Notes: a model not told the origin generated them from the sequence alone. 64,000 nucleotides of DNA from Bifidobacterium bohemicum DSM 22767 (GCF_000741525.1 NZ_JGYP01000002.1:1-64000), one strand, 5' to 3'. Shown: positions 36,275 to 47,454, counted from the stretch's first letter. Translations and numbers: made by a program.

Positions 36275-37600
36275 TCATGCCTTCGGCGCCTCGACCTGCG
36301 TGGGCAGGACTTCCGAATCCTTGACCCACCACGGACGCAGCGGATAGTGGTCGGTCATCTTCGTATCGTCCGGACGCACACAGAGGAATTGGTGAATCTG
36401 GATGTTGTTGAGCTCGAAGTTCAGGGCGCAACCGGCCATATAGAGTCCCCACAGACGCGCCTTTGGCTCACCCATCAGTTCGACCGCCCGGTCCCAACCA
36501 GCAACCAGGTTCTTGTTCCAGTGGTGCAGGGTCAGCGCATAGTGCTGACGCAGGTTCTCCTGGTTGACGACCTCGAAGCCCGTGTCATGAATGACGGTCT
36601 CAATCTCACCCGGGGAGGCCAGCTGTCCGTCCGGGAAGATGTAACGGTCGATGAACTCGCCTGCGGACTTACCCGTCTTTGAATTGACTCGGGTGATCTG
36701 GTGGTTGAGCAAACGGCCGTTGGGCTTGAGCTTGTCAAAAATCTCCTGGAAGTAGGAGGGGTAGTGCTTGAAGCCGACATGTTCCATCATGCCCAGCGAG
36801 CAGATGCCGTCGAAGTCCCCCTCGGGTACGTCGCGGTAGTCCATCTGACGCACCTCGGCCAGATCTTCGAGACCTTCGCGCTTGATCCACTCCTGTGCCC
36901 ACTTGACCTGCTCACCGGCCAGAGTGACGCCGAGCACCTTGATGCCACGCTGCGCGGCACGAATCTCCATCGAACCCCAGCCGCAGCCGATGTCAAGCAG
37001 CCTGTCACCGGGCTTGAGGTTGAGCTTGTCGAGCACAAGGTCGAGCTTGCGCCACTCGGCGTCCTCCAGCGAGTCCTCGGGCGTATCGAACACGGCGCAC
37101 GTGTACGTCATCGACGAACCAAGGAACAGACGATAGAATTCGTTGGACTGGTCATAGTGGTAACTCACCGTGGCCGAATCACCGGCCTTCGAGTGCGGCA
37201 TCAGTCCTTCGGCACGTCGACGCCAACGGCTCGGTCCCTCAATCGAGGGCGGTTCCGGGTGACGGATGCCGTGCGAATATACGGAAGAGAGGATACGCGC
37301 CAAATCAGCAGGATTAGGTCGTTTCAAATCGGGCTTCAAGGCCATCAGCTCCTTGAACACGACATACGGGTCGCCCGGAATCAATTCCGGCGAACTGATG
37401 TCCCCCTGCAAATAAGCCCGGGCCAGGCCGAGATCGTTCGGATGATCGACCATGTAGTACACAGCACGGGAATTGTTGACATGGATATGCAAAGGCGCAT
37501 CCTTCGGACCGAGCGACGAACCATCAAACGCCTCAAAGTTGACCTTCCCGTTGTCGTTCAGGAACAATCCGATCATTTCCGCTACGGACATCGAGGCCAT
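36275..37600 (-). CDS. cfa: Cyclopropane-fatty-acyl-phospholipid synthase
   Basis: Adds a methylene bridge from S-adenosylmethionine to unsaturated phospholipid acyl chains at the inner face of the membrane. The 441-residue product has an N-terminal lipid-binding region and a methyltransferase domain from about residue 135, with YHYDQSNEFYRLFLGSSMTY, the SAM-binding motif LLDIGCGWGSMEIRAAQ, and the family EHVGFKHYPSYF block. AAGGGGGTG before the ATG at 37600 selects the start. metK, which makes SAM, is immediately upstream on the same strand after a terminator-like hairpin. Confidence 0.93.
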   Translation of the reverse strand: MASMSVAEMIGLFLNDNGKVNFEAFDGSSLGPKDAPLHIHVNNSRAVYYMVDHPNDLGLARAYLQGDISSPELIPGDPYVVFKELMALKPDLKRPNPADLARILSSVYSHGIRHPEPPSIEGPSRWRRRAEGLMPHSKAGDSATVSYHYDQSNEFYRLFLGSSMTYTCAVFDTPEDSLEDAEWRKLDLVLDKLNLKPGDRLLDIGCGWGSMEIRAAQRGIKVLGVTLAGEQVKWAQEWIKREGLEDLAEVRQMDYRDVPEGDFDGICSLGMMEHVGFKHYPSYFQEIFDKLKPNGRLLNHQITRVNSKTGKSAGEFIDRYIFPDGQLASPGEIETVIHDTGFEVVNQENLRQHYALTLHHWNKNLVAGWDRAVELMGEPKARLWGLYMAGCALNFELNNIQIHQFLCVRPDDTKMTDHYPLRPWWVKDSEVLPTQVEAPKA

Positions 37601-37710
37601 GCGGCACCCCCTTTTCAACAATGTGTAAACCTATAGCCACTCTATTGCCCAGAAACGACACAGACACCTTTCAGCGCGCCGCGAAACGATTTCAAGCGAA
37701 GCTGGAGAAC

Positions 37711-37753
37711 CAAAACGAAAGGCCGCAACCGCACACAGCGGGCACGGCCTTTT
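37711..37753 (-). terminator. metK terminator-like hairpin
   Basis: AAAGGCCG (37718-37725) pairs with CGGCCTTT (37745-37752), followed on the minus strand by TTTCGTTTT. It lies between the metK stop and the cfa start. Confidence 0.65.
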
Positions 37754-37810
37754 ACCATGCAACACCGGCGTTTCTTGCCACCCCGGCATCCTGGTTCACT
37801 TCAAAACCGG

Positions 37811-39055
37811 TCAGTCCGCGGCGACGGCCGCCTTGAGTTCATCGACCTTGTCGGTTCTTTCCCAAGTGAAGTCCGGGTCGGTGCGACCGAAGTGGCCGTA
37901 AGCCGCGGTCTTCCGGTAGATCGGGCGAAGCAGGTCAAGCTCGTCGATGATGGCGGCCGGACGCAGATCGAAGACCTTGCGTACCGCCGCTTGGATTCGT
38001 TCATCGCTTACGCCCTGGGTCGCCGTACCGAAGGTATTGACGTTGATGCTCACCGGATCGGCCACCCCGATGGCATATGCCACCTGAACCTCGACCTTGC
38101 GGGCAAGACCCGCCGCGACGATGTTCTTGGCGACCCAACGGGTGGCGTAGGCCGCGGAACGGTCCACCTTGCTCGGGTCCTTGCCGGAGAAGGCGCCGCC
38201 CCCATGATGGGCCGCGCCACCGTAGGTATCCACGATGATCTTACGACCGGTCAGTCCCGCATCCGCGGCCGGACCTCCGAGAACGAACGATCCGGTGGGG
38301 TTGACGAGCACACGATAATCGTCGTGACGCACCGCGTCGCCGCACACCTCATCAAGCACCGGCTCAATGACATGCTCACGCAACTGAGCCATAAGCCAGT
38401 CATGCGCGACCTGAGGATCATGCTGGGTGGAAACGAGCACCGTGTCCACACGCACAGGGCGATCATTGTCGTCGTATTCGATGGTCACCTGCGTTTTTCC
38501 GTCCGGTCGCAGGTGCGGCACGATCCCCTGCTTGCGAACCTCGGCAAGACGGAAGGAAAGCCGATGCGATAGATAAATCGGCAAAGGCATGAGCACATCG
38601 GTCTCGTCGGTGGCGTAACCGAACATGATGCCCTGGTCACCGGCGCCTTGCGCCTCATAGCGCTCTTCGCGGGAGACTTCGGTCTCTTCCTGCGGTTTCA
38701 GGCGAGAGACACCCTGATTGATTTCGGGGCTTTGCTCAGTCAGCGAGACGAGCACACCGCACGAATCAGCATCAAGACCGACTTCCGAGGATGTATAACC
38801 GATATCGCGAACCACCCGGCGCACGATGCCCTGAATGTCGGAATAACCGGCGCTGGTGGCCTCGCCGAACACAAGGAATTGCCCGATGGCCGCCGAAGTC
38901 TCCACGGCCACATGGGAATGGGGATCCTGGCGGAGCATATCGTCAAGGATAGCGTCCGAAATCTGGTCACAGACCTTGTCAGGGTGACCTTCGGTGACGG
39001 ATTCCGATGAAATCAAGCGAGGTTCTTCAGTCACTGCGATACTTCTTTCTTCCAT
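37811..39055 (-). CDS. metK: S-adenosylmethionine synthetase
   Basis: Makes S-adenosylmethionine from methionine and ATP. It has the N-terminal block [20 protein letters not shown], signature 1 [12 protein letters not shown] and signature 2 [14 protein letters not shown]. The start is uncertain: the ATG at 39055 gives 414 residues, while a GTG at 39034 (protein starting [12 protein letters not shown]) fits the shorter family N-terminus; neither has a strong Shine-Dalgarno. I see no recognisable SAM riboswitch in the short upstream region. It lies between rpoZ and cfa, all on the minus strand. Confidence 0.96.
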   Translation of the reverse strand: MEERSIAVTEEPRLISSESVTEGHPDKVCDQISDAILDDMLRQDPHSHVAVETSAAIGQFLVFGEATSAGYSDIQGIVRRVVRDIGYTSSEVGLDADSCGVLVSLTEQSPEINQGVSRLKPQEETEVSREERYEAQGAGDQGIMFGYATDETDVLMPLPIYLSHRLSFRLAEVRKQGIVPHLRPDGKTQVTIEYDDNDRPVRVDTVLVSTQHDPQVAHDWLMAQLREHVIEPVLDEVCGDAVRHDDYRVLVNPTGSFVLGGPAADAGLTGRKIIVDTYGGAAHHGGGAFSGKDPSKVDRSAAYATRWVAKNIVAAGLARKVEVQVAYAIGVADPVSINVNTFGTATQGVSDERIQAAVRKVFDLRPAAIIDELDLLRPIYRKTAAYGHFGRTDPDFTWERTDKVDELKAAVAAD

Positions 39056-39185
39056 GCCAGAGCCGCCAGAAAGACGGCCGACGTGTATACATACATCAGA
39101 CAACTGTACGCCCACGGCCTTATAAAAACCATCGACGGTTCATTTCACGAACGAATCCTCACCGCACTGGGCAATGCATACAACG

Positions 39186-39221
39186 AAAAACGCCCGGTCG
39201 TCATCATCCGGCCGGGCGTTT
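39186..39221 (-). terminator. rpoZ terminator
   Basis: AAACGCCCGG (39188-39197) pairs perfectly with CCGGGCGTTT (39212-39221), and the minus strand continues as a T-run (TTTTTCG). It lies 21 bases after the rpoZ stop. Confidence 0.85.
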
Positions 39222-39241
39222 CGCGATACGTTATATGTGGT

Positions 39242-39532
39242 TTATTGGCGACCTTCGCTCAGGTCGTCCTCACCAAGAGTCTCCTCAAGAAGACCATCAT
39301 TGATTTCGCGGAAGGCGATGGAAAGCGGTTTGTCGTTATTCTGGTACTCCACCAACGGTCCGACGTTCTGCAACAGTCCCTCGTTCAGCTGCGTGAAATA
39401 GGAGTTGATCTGACGGGCGCGCTTCGCCGCGAAAATCGACAAGGAATATTTGTTGTCCTCAGAATGCTCCATAAGCTGGTCAATCGTCGGATTCGCAAGA
39501 CCGGTCGGTGTAGGCTCAGTGCCAAATGCCAT
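39242..39532 (-). CDS. rpoZ: RNA polymerase omega subunit
   Basis: A 96-residue subunit that helps assemble RNA polymerase. It has the family core [32 protein letters not shown] and the C-terminal [15 protein letters not shown] typical of actinobacterial omega. The start ATG is followed by a short actinobacterial N-terminal extension. In many actinobacteria rpoZ follows gmk directly; here a membrane protein gene and a decayed gene lie between them. Confidence 0.95.
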   Translation of the reverse strand: MAFGTEPTPTGLANPTIDQLMEHSEDNKYSLSIFAAKRARQINSYFTQLNEGLLQNVGPLVEYQNNDKPLSIAFREINDGLLEETLGEDDLSEGRQ

Positions 39533-39702
39533 ATTATCGCTCCCCTTACAAGAATAAGCTGCTCAAAACCCTTATCATACTCAATCCCTCTGATATTTCA
39601 CTCCATCAATTGCCACGAGGCGACCATACGGATGCGCACACAACCGGCCAGAGCGCGGCCTCATGTTGATACATCACGACAAAGGCGACACTCGCATCCA
39701 CC

Positions 39703-40308
39703 TTATCGCTTGTCCCACTTGCGCAGATTCTTCAAAGGGACATACCCAGGCTCATCCGGTCCGAACAACGTCTCGTCGTCGCGGATGACATACGATACTT
39801 CGGTTTTCCCCTCCAAACCGGCCATACGGGCGGTGATGAAGGTCAGCACATGGTCGTCGCTCCAATTCGTGACACCGTCCGCGGCACCGTCCGACCCGGC
39901 CATGTCGCGAGATTTGACAACAGTGGAGGTCCTGACCCCCAGCGTCACACGGCCGTTCTCATGCTGGATATAACGTGGTTCGACGTCAATCCTTACGTCA
40001 CGCATATTCGGCATGCCCCCATCGGTGTAGCCCGACTCGCAATCCGCGGCCACGTCCCGCTGCCGTTGGTCATATCGCGAGAGCACGGACTGATCGTTTT
40101 CAAGCGTCGCCTTGAGCAGCCTGACATACGCGTCCAAAGACGTCTGTATGTCGGAGTCAAGGGATATGGTGCGCTGTTCTTCCCGTATCTCATGCTCGGT
40201 CCGGAGATCTTCTACTTTGACGACACAAACCAGCATCAGGCACAACGCGACGATTACGGCCAGAACAATCCACCCCGCACGGGCAATCCTGTGATGCAGA
40301 TTTTCCAT
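39703..40308 (-). CDS. Uncharacterised membrane-anchored protein
   Basis: A 201-residue protein with one N-terminal membrane helix (GWIVLAVIVALCLMLVCVV, about 12-31), an acidic, probably helical region, and a C-terminal domain with a single cysteine and several short beta-like stretches (RVTLGVRTSTVV, HVLTFITARMAG). I recognise no family. The start is preceded only by a G-run. Its place between rpoZ and gmk gives no functional clue. Confidence 0.6.
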   Translation of the reverse strand: MENLHHRIARAGWIVLAVIVALCLMLVCVVKVEDLRTEHEIREEQRTISLDSDIQTSLDAYVRLLKATLENDQSVLSRYDQRQRDVAADCESGYTDGGMPNMRDVRIDVEPRYIQHENGRVTLGVRTSTVVKSRDMAGSDGAADGVTNWSDDHVLTFITARMAGLEGKTEVSYVIRDDETLFGPDEPGYVPLKNLRKWDKR

Positions 40309-40734
40309 GCCCCCCCCGAACTTCGCTCATTCCTCAATCGCACAGCAACATGACATCATTTCAACATGCGGCAGCCGCAAGGCAGATCATACGCCATTGG
40401 ACTTGGATGGAAACATGCAATGCGTTCACATACTATCATGACAGGCCGCATGTTCGCCACGGCCCGAGTTCAAGTGAGAAGTGCGATATCCCCATGAAAC
40501 GATGGGATTGCTTGTGTTCCGTAGCCCGTCAACCGACAGCCGGGAGCCGAAGCACGAGCCCTGGTTCGCGTCGAAGGGGGGAACGAGGCGAACCGGCCCC
40601 ACCGACTGGTCGACGGCAGGCCGAGGATGACCGCCTACTTTGCGGACCCATACCCCGAGCCGACAGCGGTGCAGCAACGAGAACCGAAACAGGCAAATCC
40701 GCCGCCACCCGCCCAACCGCACCGACTTCCCCAC
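40309..40734. other. Gene-poor stretch upstream of the decayed HTH gene
   Basis: About 430 bases between the membrane-protein start and the decayed helix-turn-helix gene. Proline/arginine-rich open frames run through on both strands but show no recognisable family or good start. It may include decayed upstream parts of the same gene, which I cannot recognise. Confidence 0.45.
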
Positions 40735-40923
40735 CCCTCACCCAAGCGGAGGATCGACACCAACCGTGAACGGGCTCTTGAGGAGGAAACTGAGCGCCAA
40801 GCCGAACTCAAAAACCGGTCTTGCCGCCAAAACACTTCACGAGATTGGCCTAACCCTACGCGACATCGGCAAAACGCCCGGTATCTCGCACCAGAGGGTT
40901 CACCAACTCGCGAAGGCTTGATA
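40735..40923 (+). pseudogene. Frameshifted remnant of a helix-turn-helix (HicB-like) protein
   Basis: One frame encodes NRERALEEETERQAELKNR up to about 40818. A second frame then continues LAAKTLHEIGLTLRDIGKT and PGISHQRVHQLAKA to a stop at 40921-40923. Joined, they make a charged helix followed by a helix-turn-helix of the type found at the end of HicB-like and related actinobacterial small proteins (LRDIG..x-GISHQRVHQL). A one-base frame change near 40812-40822 separates them, and no N-terminal domain is recognisable upstream. It is therefore a decayed fragment, or a very divergent small gene with a sequencing error. Confidence 0.55.
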
Positions 40924-40947
40924 TTGATAACACGGTACACCGTTGAA

Positions 40948-41574
40948 TCATTCTTTGATGCCGTATTCCTTGGCGATGACGTCCCATAGCTCGGCGGCGG
41001 CGCGGTCGACGGCGTCGTTGACGATCACGACATCGAATTCGGGTTCGGCGGCGAGCTCGACCTTCGCGGTTTCAAGGCGTTTCTTGCGTTGTTCCTCATT
41101 CTCCGTGCCACGACCCACCAAACGCCGCACCAGCTCGTCGTAGCTCGGCGGCGCGATGAAGACCGAGACGATTTCAAGGTTCAATTCGGCGGCACGCTGC
41201 TTCACACGGCGAGCACCCTGCAGATCAATCTCCAGAATCGTCGGAATGTTCTTGGCCAGATGATCGAGCACCGGCCGTAATGGCGTGCCGTAATGGGCCA
41301 TACCGTGCACGACGGCGGTCTCGAGGAACCAGTCCTGCTTCTCTTGGGCGACGAATTCGTCCTCGTCCATGAACCAGTAGTTCTTGCCGTTGACCTCGCC
41401 CGGTCTCGGGGCGCGGGTGGTGGCGGAGACGGAAACCCAGACCTCGGGGTGGTCTTTGAGGAGCTTGGCCTCCACCGTTCCCTTACCTACCGCAGTAGGA
41501 CCGGTCAAAACAATAAGGCGACCCCTGCCCTGCCGGTCGTCAACCTGCTTGCCCTTGTCGGTCTCGTTGTTCAC
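40948..41574 (-). CDS. gmk: Guanylate kinase
   Basis: Phosphorylates GMP to GDP. The 208-residue product has the P-loop LTGPTAVGKGTV, the GMP-binding block SVSATTRAPRPGEVNGKNYWF, and the lid and core segments ILEIDLQGARRVK. The GTG at 41574 is chosen because GAGGGGAG lies seven bases upstream; the open frame continues 17 codons further without such a site. A short hydrophilic N-terminal extension precedes the P-loop. The upstream gene on the same strand is the amidohydrolase. Confidence 0.95.
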   Translation of the reverse strand: MNNETDKGKQVDDRQGRGRLIVLTGPTAVGKGTVEAKLLKDHPEVWVSVSATTRAPRPGEVNGKNYWFMDEDEFVAQEKQDWFLETAVVHGMAHYGTPLRPVLDHLAKNIPTILEIDLQGARRVKQRAAELNLEIVSVFIAPPSYDELVRRLVGRGTENEEQRKKRLETAKVELAAEPEFDVVIVNDAVDRAAAELWDVIAKEYGIKE

Positions 41575-41657
41575 AGTGCGCTCCCCTCGATTATCTCCTG
41601 ATGGTTCCCAGTCTAACCAAGCCACTGAATCGATTCGCCTCCCCCGGTCGGAGACGC

Positions 41658-42626
41658 TCAGTCCAGACGAGCCGGGTCTTCGGTATCGACCGCGGCGGCC
41701 ACATTCCGAGGTTTGAAGTAGATGCGTTCGGCATTGTTGTAGAACACATCCTCAAGCTCGGACTCGGTGAAGATGTCCGTGGCCTCAAGCCATGTGGCCA
41801 AGTCATGGTAGGAGTTGAACGTCGAAGACCAAGGAGAATCGGTGCCCCAGAAGATACGCTCGGGGCCAAGGATCCTCTTCGCCAAGGCCACGTCCTTCTG
41901 ACAACGTGGAAACGGGAAGTCGCGCTCGCCTTCGATGTCTTGGATCGCCGAGATTTCCGTGGAGATATTCGGATACGGTTCCCATTGACGCAGGACGTTT
42001 TCGAGCCGGTCGAGGTGGTCGGCGTTGGGGAACGAGAGATGGCAGACCACGAAATCTAGCTGCGGGTAAAGCCGCGCCAGGTTGGCTATGGCCTCAGGCT
42101 GATAGCTTAGCTGGGAGCAGTCACCATAATCAACAGTGACCACGAAACCCGGATAATCGGCGACGTAATGGAAGAAGCGACCCAAACGGGAATCCATGTC
42201 GAGCCTAACCGGAATATGGTAACCGCCCAGCCCACCGCCTTGGCTGATCTCCATCTTAACCGCACGAAAGCCGAGATCCTCCACATGCCGACGTACAGCC
42301 GTGATCGATTCACCGACGAATGGGTCGAACGAAAAGGCGCCGATGAAGCGATCCGGATACCGTTTTACCGACCGATAGGTGTAGTAGTTCTGGAACCCAT
42401 AGAGGCTGCCTTGCAATAGAACCGCCTTGTCGACACTGTTCTCATCCATCACCTTCAGAGCAGATTCAGCCAGAAAATCATCGTCCCCCCAACCGTCAGG
42501 AATGAGTTTGACGAACGTGCCGTTGTCCCAAACGGCCCTGCCGCCACCCAGCGGATTGAGCCGCCCCTTTCCGTTAAACCCGGAGAGCGAACGGACCAGA
42601 TGCAGATGTGCGTCGATTTTCTTCAT
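41658..42626 (-). CDS. Amidohydrolase-family (TIM-barrel) enzyme
   Basis: A 322-residue metal-dependent hydrolase or decarboxylase of the amidohydrolase-2 family. It starts MKKIDAHLHLV (first-strand HxH), has DFVVCHLSFPN at the later His position, and ends with the catalytic-Asp motif RIFWGTDSPW. Substrate cannot be predicted. It lies between carB and gmk, where pyrF is found in other actinobacteria; this is not a PyrF homologue. The start at 42626 follows AAGGAGT with a long spacer. Confidence 0.85.
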   Translation of the reverse strand: MKKIDAHLHLVRSLSGFNGKGRLNPLGGGRAVWDNGTFVKLIPDGWGDDDFLAESALKVMDENSVDKAVLLQGSLYGFQNYYTYRSVKRYPDRFIGAFSFDPFVGESITAVRRHVEDLGFRAVKMEISQGGGLGGYHIPVRLDMDSRLGRFFHYVADYPGFVVTVDYGDCSQLSYQPEAIANLARLYPQLDFVVCHLSFPNADHLDRLENVLRQWEPYPNISTEISAIQDIEGERDFPFPRCQKDVALAKRILGPERIFWGTDSPWSSTFNSYHDLATWLEATDIFTESELEDVFYNNAERIYFKPRNVAAAVDTEDPARLD

Positions 42627-42689
42627 ATTTTCATGACTCCTTCGACTGCCATTATCCCCCAGGTACCGACTGGAGTCACTCAACGGCGC

Positions 42690-45600
42690 CTATCCTCTCT
42701 CGGAGGCGAACAGTTGGGCCGAATGCTCCTGTATGCTCATGATCTGGTAGTCATTCGCCTTCACCGCCTCGATGGCCAGCAGCACCGCGAAGAACTCCGT
42801 GATGGTGGTGAACTGCGGTACGTCCGCGATCACGGCCGAAGCTCGAATCGTGTATCCGTCCGAACGCGAGCCACGCGTACTCGGGGTGTTCAGCACCATG
42901 TCGACCTCGCCCTGCTCAATCATCTCAACCGCGTTTCTGCCAATGTAGTCACTGCCATATTCGGCTTTGAGCATGCGCTCGTCCTCGTCAGTCGTCGAAA
43001 TCTTACTGACGACCCTGCATTTGATGCCGTAGCGACGCAGAACGGAGGCGGTGCCTTCGGTCGCGCAGACGGTGAAACCGAGCTCCTTCAAACGTATCGC
43101 GATAAGTGGCAACTGGCGTTTGTCGGTATCCGCCACGGACAGAAACACGTTGCCGTGCGTCGGCAGCCCACCCTCGTAAGAGGCAAGCTGGGACTTGGCG
43201 AAGGCGTGCGGGAAGTCACGATCGAAGCCCATCACCTCGCCGGTCGAGTGCATCTCCGGTCCAAGCAGTGTGTCGACGGATTTGCCGCCTTCGGTGCGGA
43301 AGCGCTTGAACGGCAGCACGGATTCCTTGACCGCCACCTGCTGACCGGGGCGAATGGTGCCGCCATCGCCCTTGGGCAGGAGCAGACCACACCGACGCTG
43401 TTCCTCGATAGTCTCCCCGACCATGATGCGCGCAGCCGCCTTCGCGAGCGCCACACCGGTCGCCTTGGACGCGAACGGGATGGTACGTGAGGCGCGTGGA
43501 TTCGCTTCAATGACGTAGAGCGTATTGGCCATGTACGCGAACTGAACGTTCATCACGCCGCGCACACCGCAACCTTCGGCAATGGCCAAAGTCGCTTCGC
43601 GCAGACGCTTGATCTGGTCATCGGACAGCGTTGAAGGCGGCAACGTGCAGGCCGCATCACCTGAATGCACGCCAGCCTCTTCCACGTGCTCCATAATGCC
43701 ACCGATATAGAGTTCGTTACCGTCGTAGAGGGCGTCGACGTCGATCTCAATGGCGTCTTGCAGGAACTTGTCGATAAGAAGCGGCGATGGCAGGCGGCCT
43801 GAGACCACCGTGTCGGCCTTGGCCTGGTCAAGAGCGCGATTGACGTATTTCTCGAGTTGGGCATCATCGTAGACGATCTCCATGCCACGCCCTCCAAGCA
43901 CATAGCTCGGTCGCACCAGCACCGGATAGCCAATCGAGCGCGCAGCCTCGAGAGCCTGTTCCATGCTCAGGGCCGTGCCATATCGCGGTGCGTTCAGCTT
44001 CTCCTTACGGAGCACCTCACCGAACAGCTCTCGGTTTTCGGCCAGATCTATGGACTCCGGGCTAGTGCCCAGAATCGGCACGCCCGCGGTCTTGAGGCGG
44101 GCGGCCAATGAAAGCGGGGTCTGCCCACCGAGCTGCACAATCACGCCCTTGACGGCCCCTAGCTTCTTCTCGGCCTCATAGATCTCCATCACGTCCTCGA
44201 AGGTCAGCGGCTCGAAGTACAGCCTGTCTGACATGTCATAGTCGGTGGAGACCGTCTCGGGGTTGCAGTTGACCATGATCGTATCATAGTCCTTGCCCAG
44301 CTCCTGCACGGCATGCACACAGGTGTAGTCGAACTCAATGCCCTGCCCGATGCGGTTCGGTCCGGAACCTAGGATGATCACGGCCTCACGGTCACGCGGT
44401 TTGAGCTCGGATTCATCGGCGTAACACGAGTAATAATACGGCGTGACGGCATCGAATTCGGCCGCGCATGTGTCCACTGTTTTGTAGACGGGACGCAACC
44501 CATAACTGTGCCTTAATTCACGAATCGTGTTCTCGCCTTCGTCGCCAAGGTGACGTAGATGTGCGATCTGTAGGTCGGACAGACCGGCCAATTTTGCTTT
44601 TTTCAGTAGCTTGGGCCCAAGGATTTCAGTGAACCGCACCTCCATGGCCGTCTGGTTGATCAGGACGAACTGCTCGATGAACCAAGGGTCGATCTTGGTG
44701 GCTTGGAAAATCTGCTGAAGGGTGGCCCCACCCCATATGGCGCGCTGAATCTGCAGATACCGCAGTTCGGTCGGCGTGTGCATGTCTTCGAGCAGTCGGC
44801 TCACCTCTTGCCTGTCGGGACGCCTGCCATCCCAGGAAAAGCCCATGTGCCTCTTGTCGATGGAACGCATCGCCTTGCCTAGGGACTCCTGGAAGTTGCC
44901 GCCGAGCGCCATCGCCTCACCCACCGACTTCATCGAGGTCGTCAAGGTTGGGTCGGCGCCGGGGAATTTTTCGAAGGTGAAGCGCGGCACCTTCGTGACC
45001 ACGTAATCGATGGTCGGTTCGAAACTGGCCGGGGTGGACTGGGTGATGTCGTTCTGGATTTCGTCAAGGGTGTATCCCAAGGCAAGTTTGGTGGCGATCT
45101 TGGCGATCGGGAAACCGGTGGCCTTAGAGGCCAAGGCCGAGGAACGCGACACGCGCGGGTTCATCTCAATGACCACGATCCGGCCGTTGTCGGGGTTGAC
45201 CGCGAACTGAATGTTGCAGCCACCGGTATCCACTCCGACACCGCGGATGATGGCTATGCCGATATCACGCATACGTTGATATTCCCGGTCCGTCAGAGTG
45301 AAGGTCGGAGCCACGGTAATCGAGTCGCCGGTGTGCACCCCGACCGGGTCGACGTTCTCAATCGGGCAGACGACCACGACGTTGTCGTTACGGTCACGCA
45401 TCAGCTCAAGCTCGTACTCCTTCCATCCTTCGATCCCCTCTTCGATCAGCACTTCGTTGGTCGGAGAATAATGGATGCCGGCTCCCGCGATGCGATGGAG
45501 TTCCTCTTCGTCGTGCGCGATGCCGGAACCCAGGCCGCCCATGGTGAAGCTGGGACGGACGACCACCGGATAGCCAAGCTTGGCGACGATCGCATCGACC

Positions 45601-46061
45601 TCTTCCAGGGTGTGCGCCACATCCGAACGGGCTGATTCCGCCCCGGCGGCCTCAACGACCTTTTTGAACTGCTCACGGTCCTCACCGCGGTCAATGGCCG
45701 CCAAATCGGCGCCAATCAATTCCACATGGTATCTGTCGAGAACACCGGCCGCACCAAGCTCCTCAGCCGCGTTGAGGGCGGTCTGCCCACCAAGCGTAGG
45801 CAGCAACGCATCCGGGTGTTCCTTGGCGATGATCCGTTCCAGGATGGAGGTTTCAATCGGTTCGATATAGGTCGCGTCGGCCATTTCCGGATCGGTCATG
45901 ATGGTGGCCGGATTGGAGTTGACCAGGATGACCCGGATGCCCTCCTCCCGCAACACGCGGCAGGCCTGGGTGCCCGAGTAGTCGAATTCCGCGGCCTGGC
46001 CTATGACGATGGGGCCGGAGCCGATGACCATGACGGAATGAATGTCCTGACGTTTAGGCAT
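42690..46061 (-). CDS. carB: Carbamoyl-phosphate synthase large subunit
   Basis: Makes carbamoyl phosphate for pyrimidines and arginine, using ammonia from CarA. The 1,123-residue product has two tandem ATP-grasp halves. The first begins [20 protein letters not shown] and has [19 protein letters not shown]; the second has [20 protein letters not shown] and [19 protein letters not shown]. The C-terminal MGS-like allosteric domain ([14 protein letters not shown]) is present. The ATG overlaps the carA stop by one base (TAATG) and AAGGAG lies upstream, so translation is coupled. Confidence 0.97.
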   Translation of the reverse strand: MPKRQDIHSVMVIGSGPIVIGQAAEFDYSGTQACRVLREEGIRVILVNSNPATIMTDPEMADATYIEPIETSILERIIAKEHPDALLPTLGGQTALNAAEELGAAGVLDRYHVELIGADLAAIDRGEDREQFKKVVEAAGAESARSDVAHTLEEVDAIVAKLGYPVVVRPSFTMGGLGSGIAHDEEELHRIAGAGIHYSPTNEVLIEEGIEGWKEYELELMRDRNDNVVVVCPIENVDPVGVHTGDSITVAPTFTLTDREYQRMRDIGIAIIRGVGVDTGGCNIQFAVNPDNGRIVVIEMNPRVSRSSALASKATGFPIAKIATKLALGYTLDEIQNDITQSTPASFEPTIDYVVTKVPRFTFEKFPGADPTLTTSMKSVGEAMALGGNFQESLGKAMRSIDKRHMGFSWDGRRPDRQEVSRLLEDMHTPTELRYLQIQRAIWGGATLQQIFQATKIDPWFIEQFVLINQTAMEVRFTEILGPKLLKKAKLAGLSDLQIAHLRHLGDEGENTIRELRHSYGLRPVYKTVDTCAAEFDAVTPYYYSCYADESELKPRDREAVIILGSGPNRIGQGIEFDYTCVHAVQELGKDYDTIMVNCNPETVSTDYDMSDRLYFEPLTFEDVMEIYEAEKKLGAVKGVIVQLGGQTPLSLAARLKTAGVPILGTSPESIDLAENRELFGEVLRKEKLNAPRYGTALSMEQALEAARSIGYPVLVRPSYVLGGRGMEIVYDDAQLEKYVNRALDQAKADTVVSGRLPSPLLIDKFLQDAIEIDVDALYDGNELYIGGIMEHVEEAGVHSGDAACTLPPSTLSDDQIKRLREATLAIAEGCGVRGVMNVQFAYMANTLYVIEANPRASRTIPFASKATGVALAKAAARIMVGETIEEQRRCGLLLPKGDGGTIRPGQQVAVKESVLPFKRFRTEGGKSVDTLLGPEMHSTGEVMGFDRDFPHAFAKSQLASYEGGLPTHGNVFLSVADTDKRQLPLIAIRLKELGFTVCATEGTASVLRRYGIKCRVVSKISTTDEDERMLKAEYGSDYIGRNAVEMIEQGEVDMVLNTPSTRGSRSDGYTIRASAVIADVPQFTTITEFFAVLLAIEAVKANDYQIMSIQEHSAQLFASERG

Positions 46062-47380
46062 TACTTGTTCTCCTTGTCGAATTCCGGGGCGGACGGGGTT
46101 GCTGCTTCGGTTGTGGCGAGATTCCTCCACGGCGAGGCCGATGAGGGAGCGACGAGGACCGTCGAAACAGGCCGACCGGCCTTATGAGCGGCCATCAGCG
46201 ACACAAACCGGTCGAAGAGGTATGCCGCATCATGCGGCCCGGCTGCGGCTTCAGGGTGATACTGCACCGAGAATGCCGGGATGTCGAGGCATTGCAGTCC
46301 CTCGACGACATTGTCGTTCAAATCAATGTGCGAGACGAAAACCTTTCCGTACTTCCCCCCACCGTACGGCGCCTCCGTGGGGAAGCCGACCGGCGCGTCC
46401 ACGGCGAACCCGTGGTTGTGCGCGGTGATCTGCACCTTGCCTGTGGTCATGTCCTTGACCGGCTGGTTAACGCCATGATGCCCGAATTTGAGCTTGTACG
46501 TGTCGAAGCCGAGCGCGCGTCCGAACAATTGATTCCCGAAGCAGATACCAAAGAACGGGTACCCCGCTTCGAGGACCTTACGCAGCAAATCGACCTCCGC
46601 AGGTGCCTCCTGCGGGTCTCCGGGGCCATTAGAGAAGAACACGCCATCGGGGTTCAGCTCCTGAATCCGTTCAAACGAAACGCTCGATGGCACAACATGC
46701 ACCCGACATCCGCGCTCGGCCAACCGGTGCGGGGTCATGCCCTTGATACCAAGATCCACGGCCGCGACGGTATACAAAGGTTCCTTGCCCTCGTATCGAC
46801 CACAGGGCTCGACGGTGTATGCCTCGTCAGTGCTCACTTCGTCGTAGAGCCGCGACCCCTCCATCTGCGGCACGGCACGCACCTGGGCAAACAGTGACTC
46901 CAACGGAAGCAGTGTCCCGGTCCGGGCGTCCACAAGCGCACTTCCGGAAAAGATGCCGGCACGCATCACTCCCCCACTGCGCAGGTGGCGCACCAGCTTG
47001 CGCGTGTCAATGCCACCGATGCCGACGATGCCATCGTTTTGCAGATCCTCGTCAAGGCTGCCCGTAGCCCGCCAGTTGCTCACGTTCGGACTGGCATCGC
47101 GCACCACATAGCCGGCCACCCACACACGGCCGGACTCCGGATCATCTCGGTTGACGCCGGTGTTGCCGATATGAGGGAACGTCTGAACGACGATCTGCCT
47201 GTCATAGCTTGGATCGGTGATGGTTTCCTGATAACCGGTCATGCCCGTAGTGAAGACGATCTCACCGAAGGTGCTGCCTTGAGCCCCGTATGGCTCTCCA
47301 ACGTAGAGCTCCCCGTCTTCCAGCAGCAGTACCGCATCCTCTGCTGCAAAACGTTCAGGTGCGGTTTGGTATTCAGTCAT
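46061..47380 (-). CDS. carA: Carbamoyl-phosphate synthase small subunit
   Basis: Glutaminase subunit that releases ammonia for CarB. The 439-residue product has the N-terminal domain block [20 protein letters not shown] and the class-I glutamine amidotransferase domain. The nucleophile Cys is in [16 protein letters not shown], and the catalytic His-x-Glu in [15 protein letters not shown]. The start at 47380 is supported by AAGGG eight bases upstream. It overlaps carB by one base. The preceding nusB gene is separated by a strong terminator. Confidence 0.96.
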   Translation of the reverse strand: MTEYQTAPERFAAEDAVLLLEDGELYVGEPYGAQGSTFGEIVFTTGMTGYQETITDPSYDRQIVVQTFPHIGNTGVNRDDPESGRVWVAGYVVRDASPNVSNWRATGSLDEDLQNDGIVGIGGIDTRKLVRHLRSGGVMRAGIFSGSALVDARTGTLLPLESLFAQVRAVPQMEGSRLYDEVSTDEAYTVEPCGRYEGKEPLYTVAAVDLGIKGMTPHRLAERGCRVHVVPSSVSFERIQELNPDGVFFSNGPGDPQEAPAEVDLLRKVLEAGYPFFGICFGNQLFGRALGFDTYKLKFGHHGVNQPVKDMTTGKVQITAHNHGFAVDAPVGFPTEAPYGGGKYGKVFVSHIDLNDNVVEGLQCLDIPAFSVQYHPEAAAGPHDAAYLFDRFVSLMAAHKAGRPVSTVLVAPSSASPWRNLATTEAATPSAPEFDKENK

Positions 47381-47416
47381 CGCGTGTTCCCTTCTGCCAA
47401 GCATGTGAGCCTGATA

Positions 47417-47454
47417 AAAAATAACCGGGCCGGAATTGAAATTCGCGGCCCGGC
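47417..47454 (-). terminator. nusB terminator upstream of carA
   Basis: CCGGGCCG (47425-47432) pairs with CGGCCCGG (47446-47453); the stem extends inward through GAATT/AATTC with one bulge, and is followed on the minus strand by TTATTTTTTA. It separates nusB from carA; attenuation of carA is possible but not shown. Confidence 0.8.

Noticed and set aside
39056..39241. Possible SAM riboswitch near metK
   Set aside because: The upstream space holds the rpoZ terminator but no recognisable SAM-aptamer pattern.
42600..43490. 296-codon plus-strand frame antisense to carB
   Set aside because: carB is unambiguous; the frame has no ribosome-binding site or domain.
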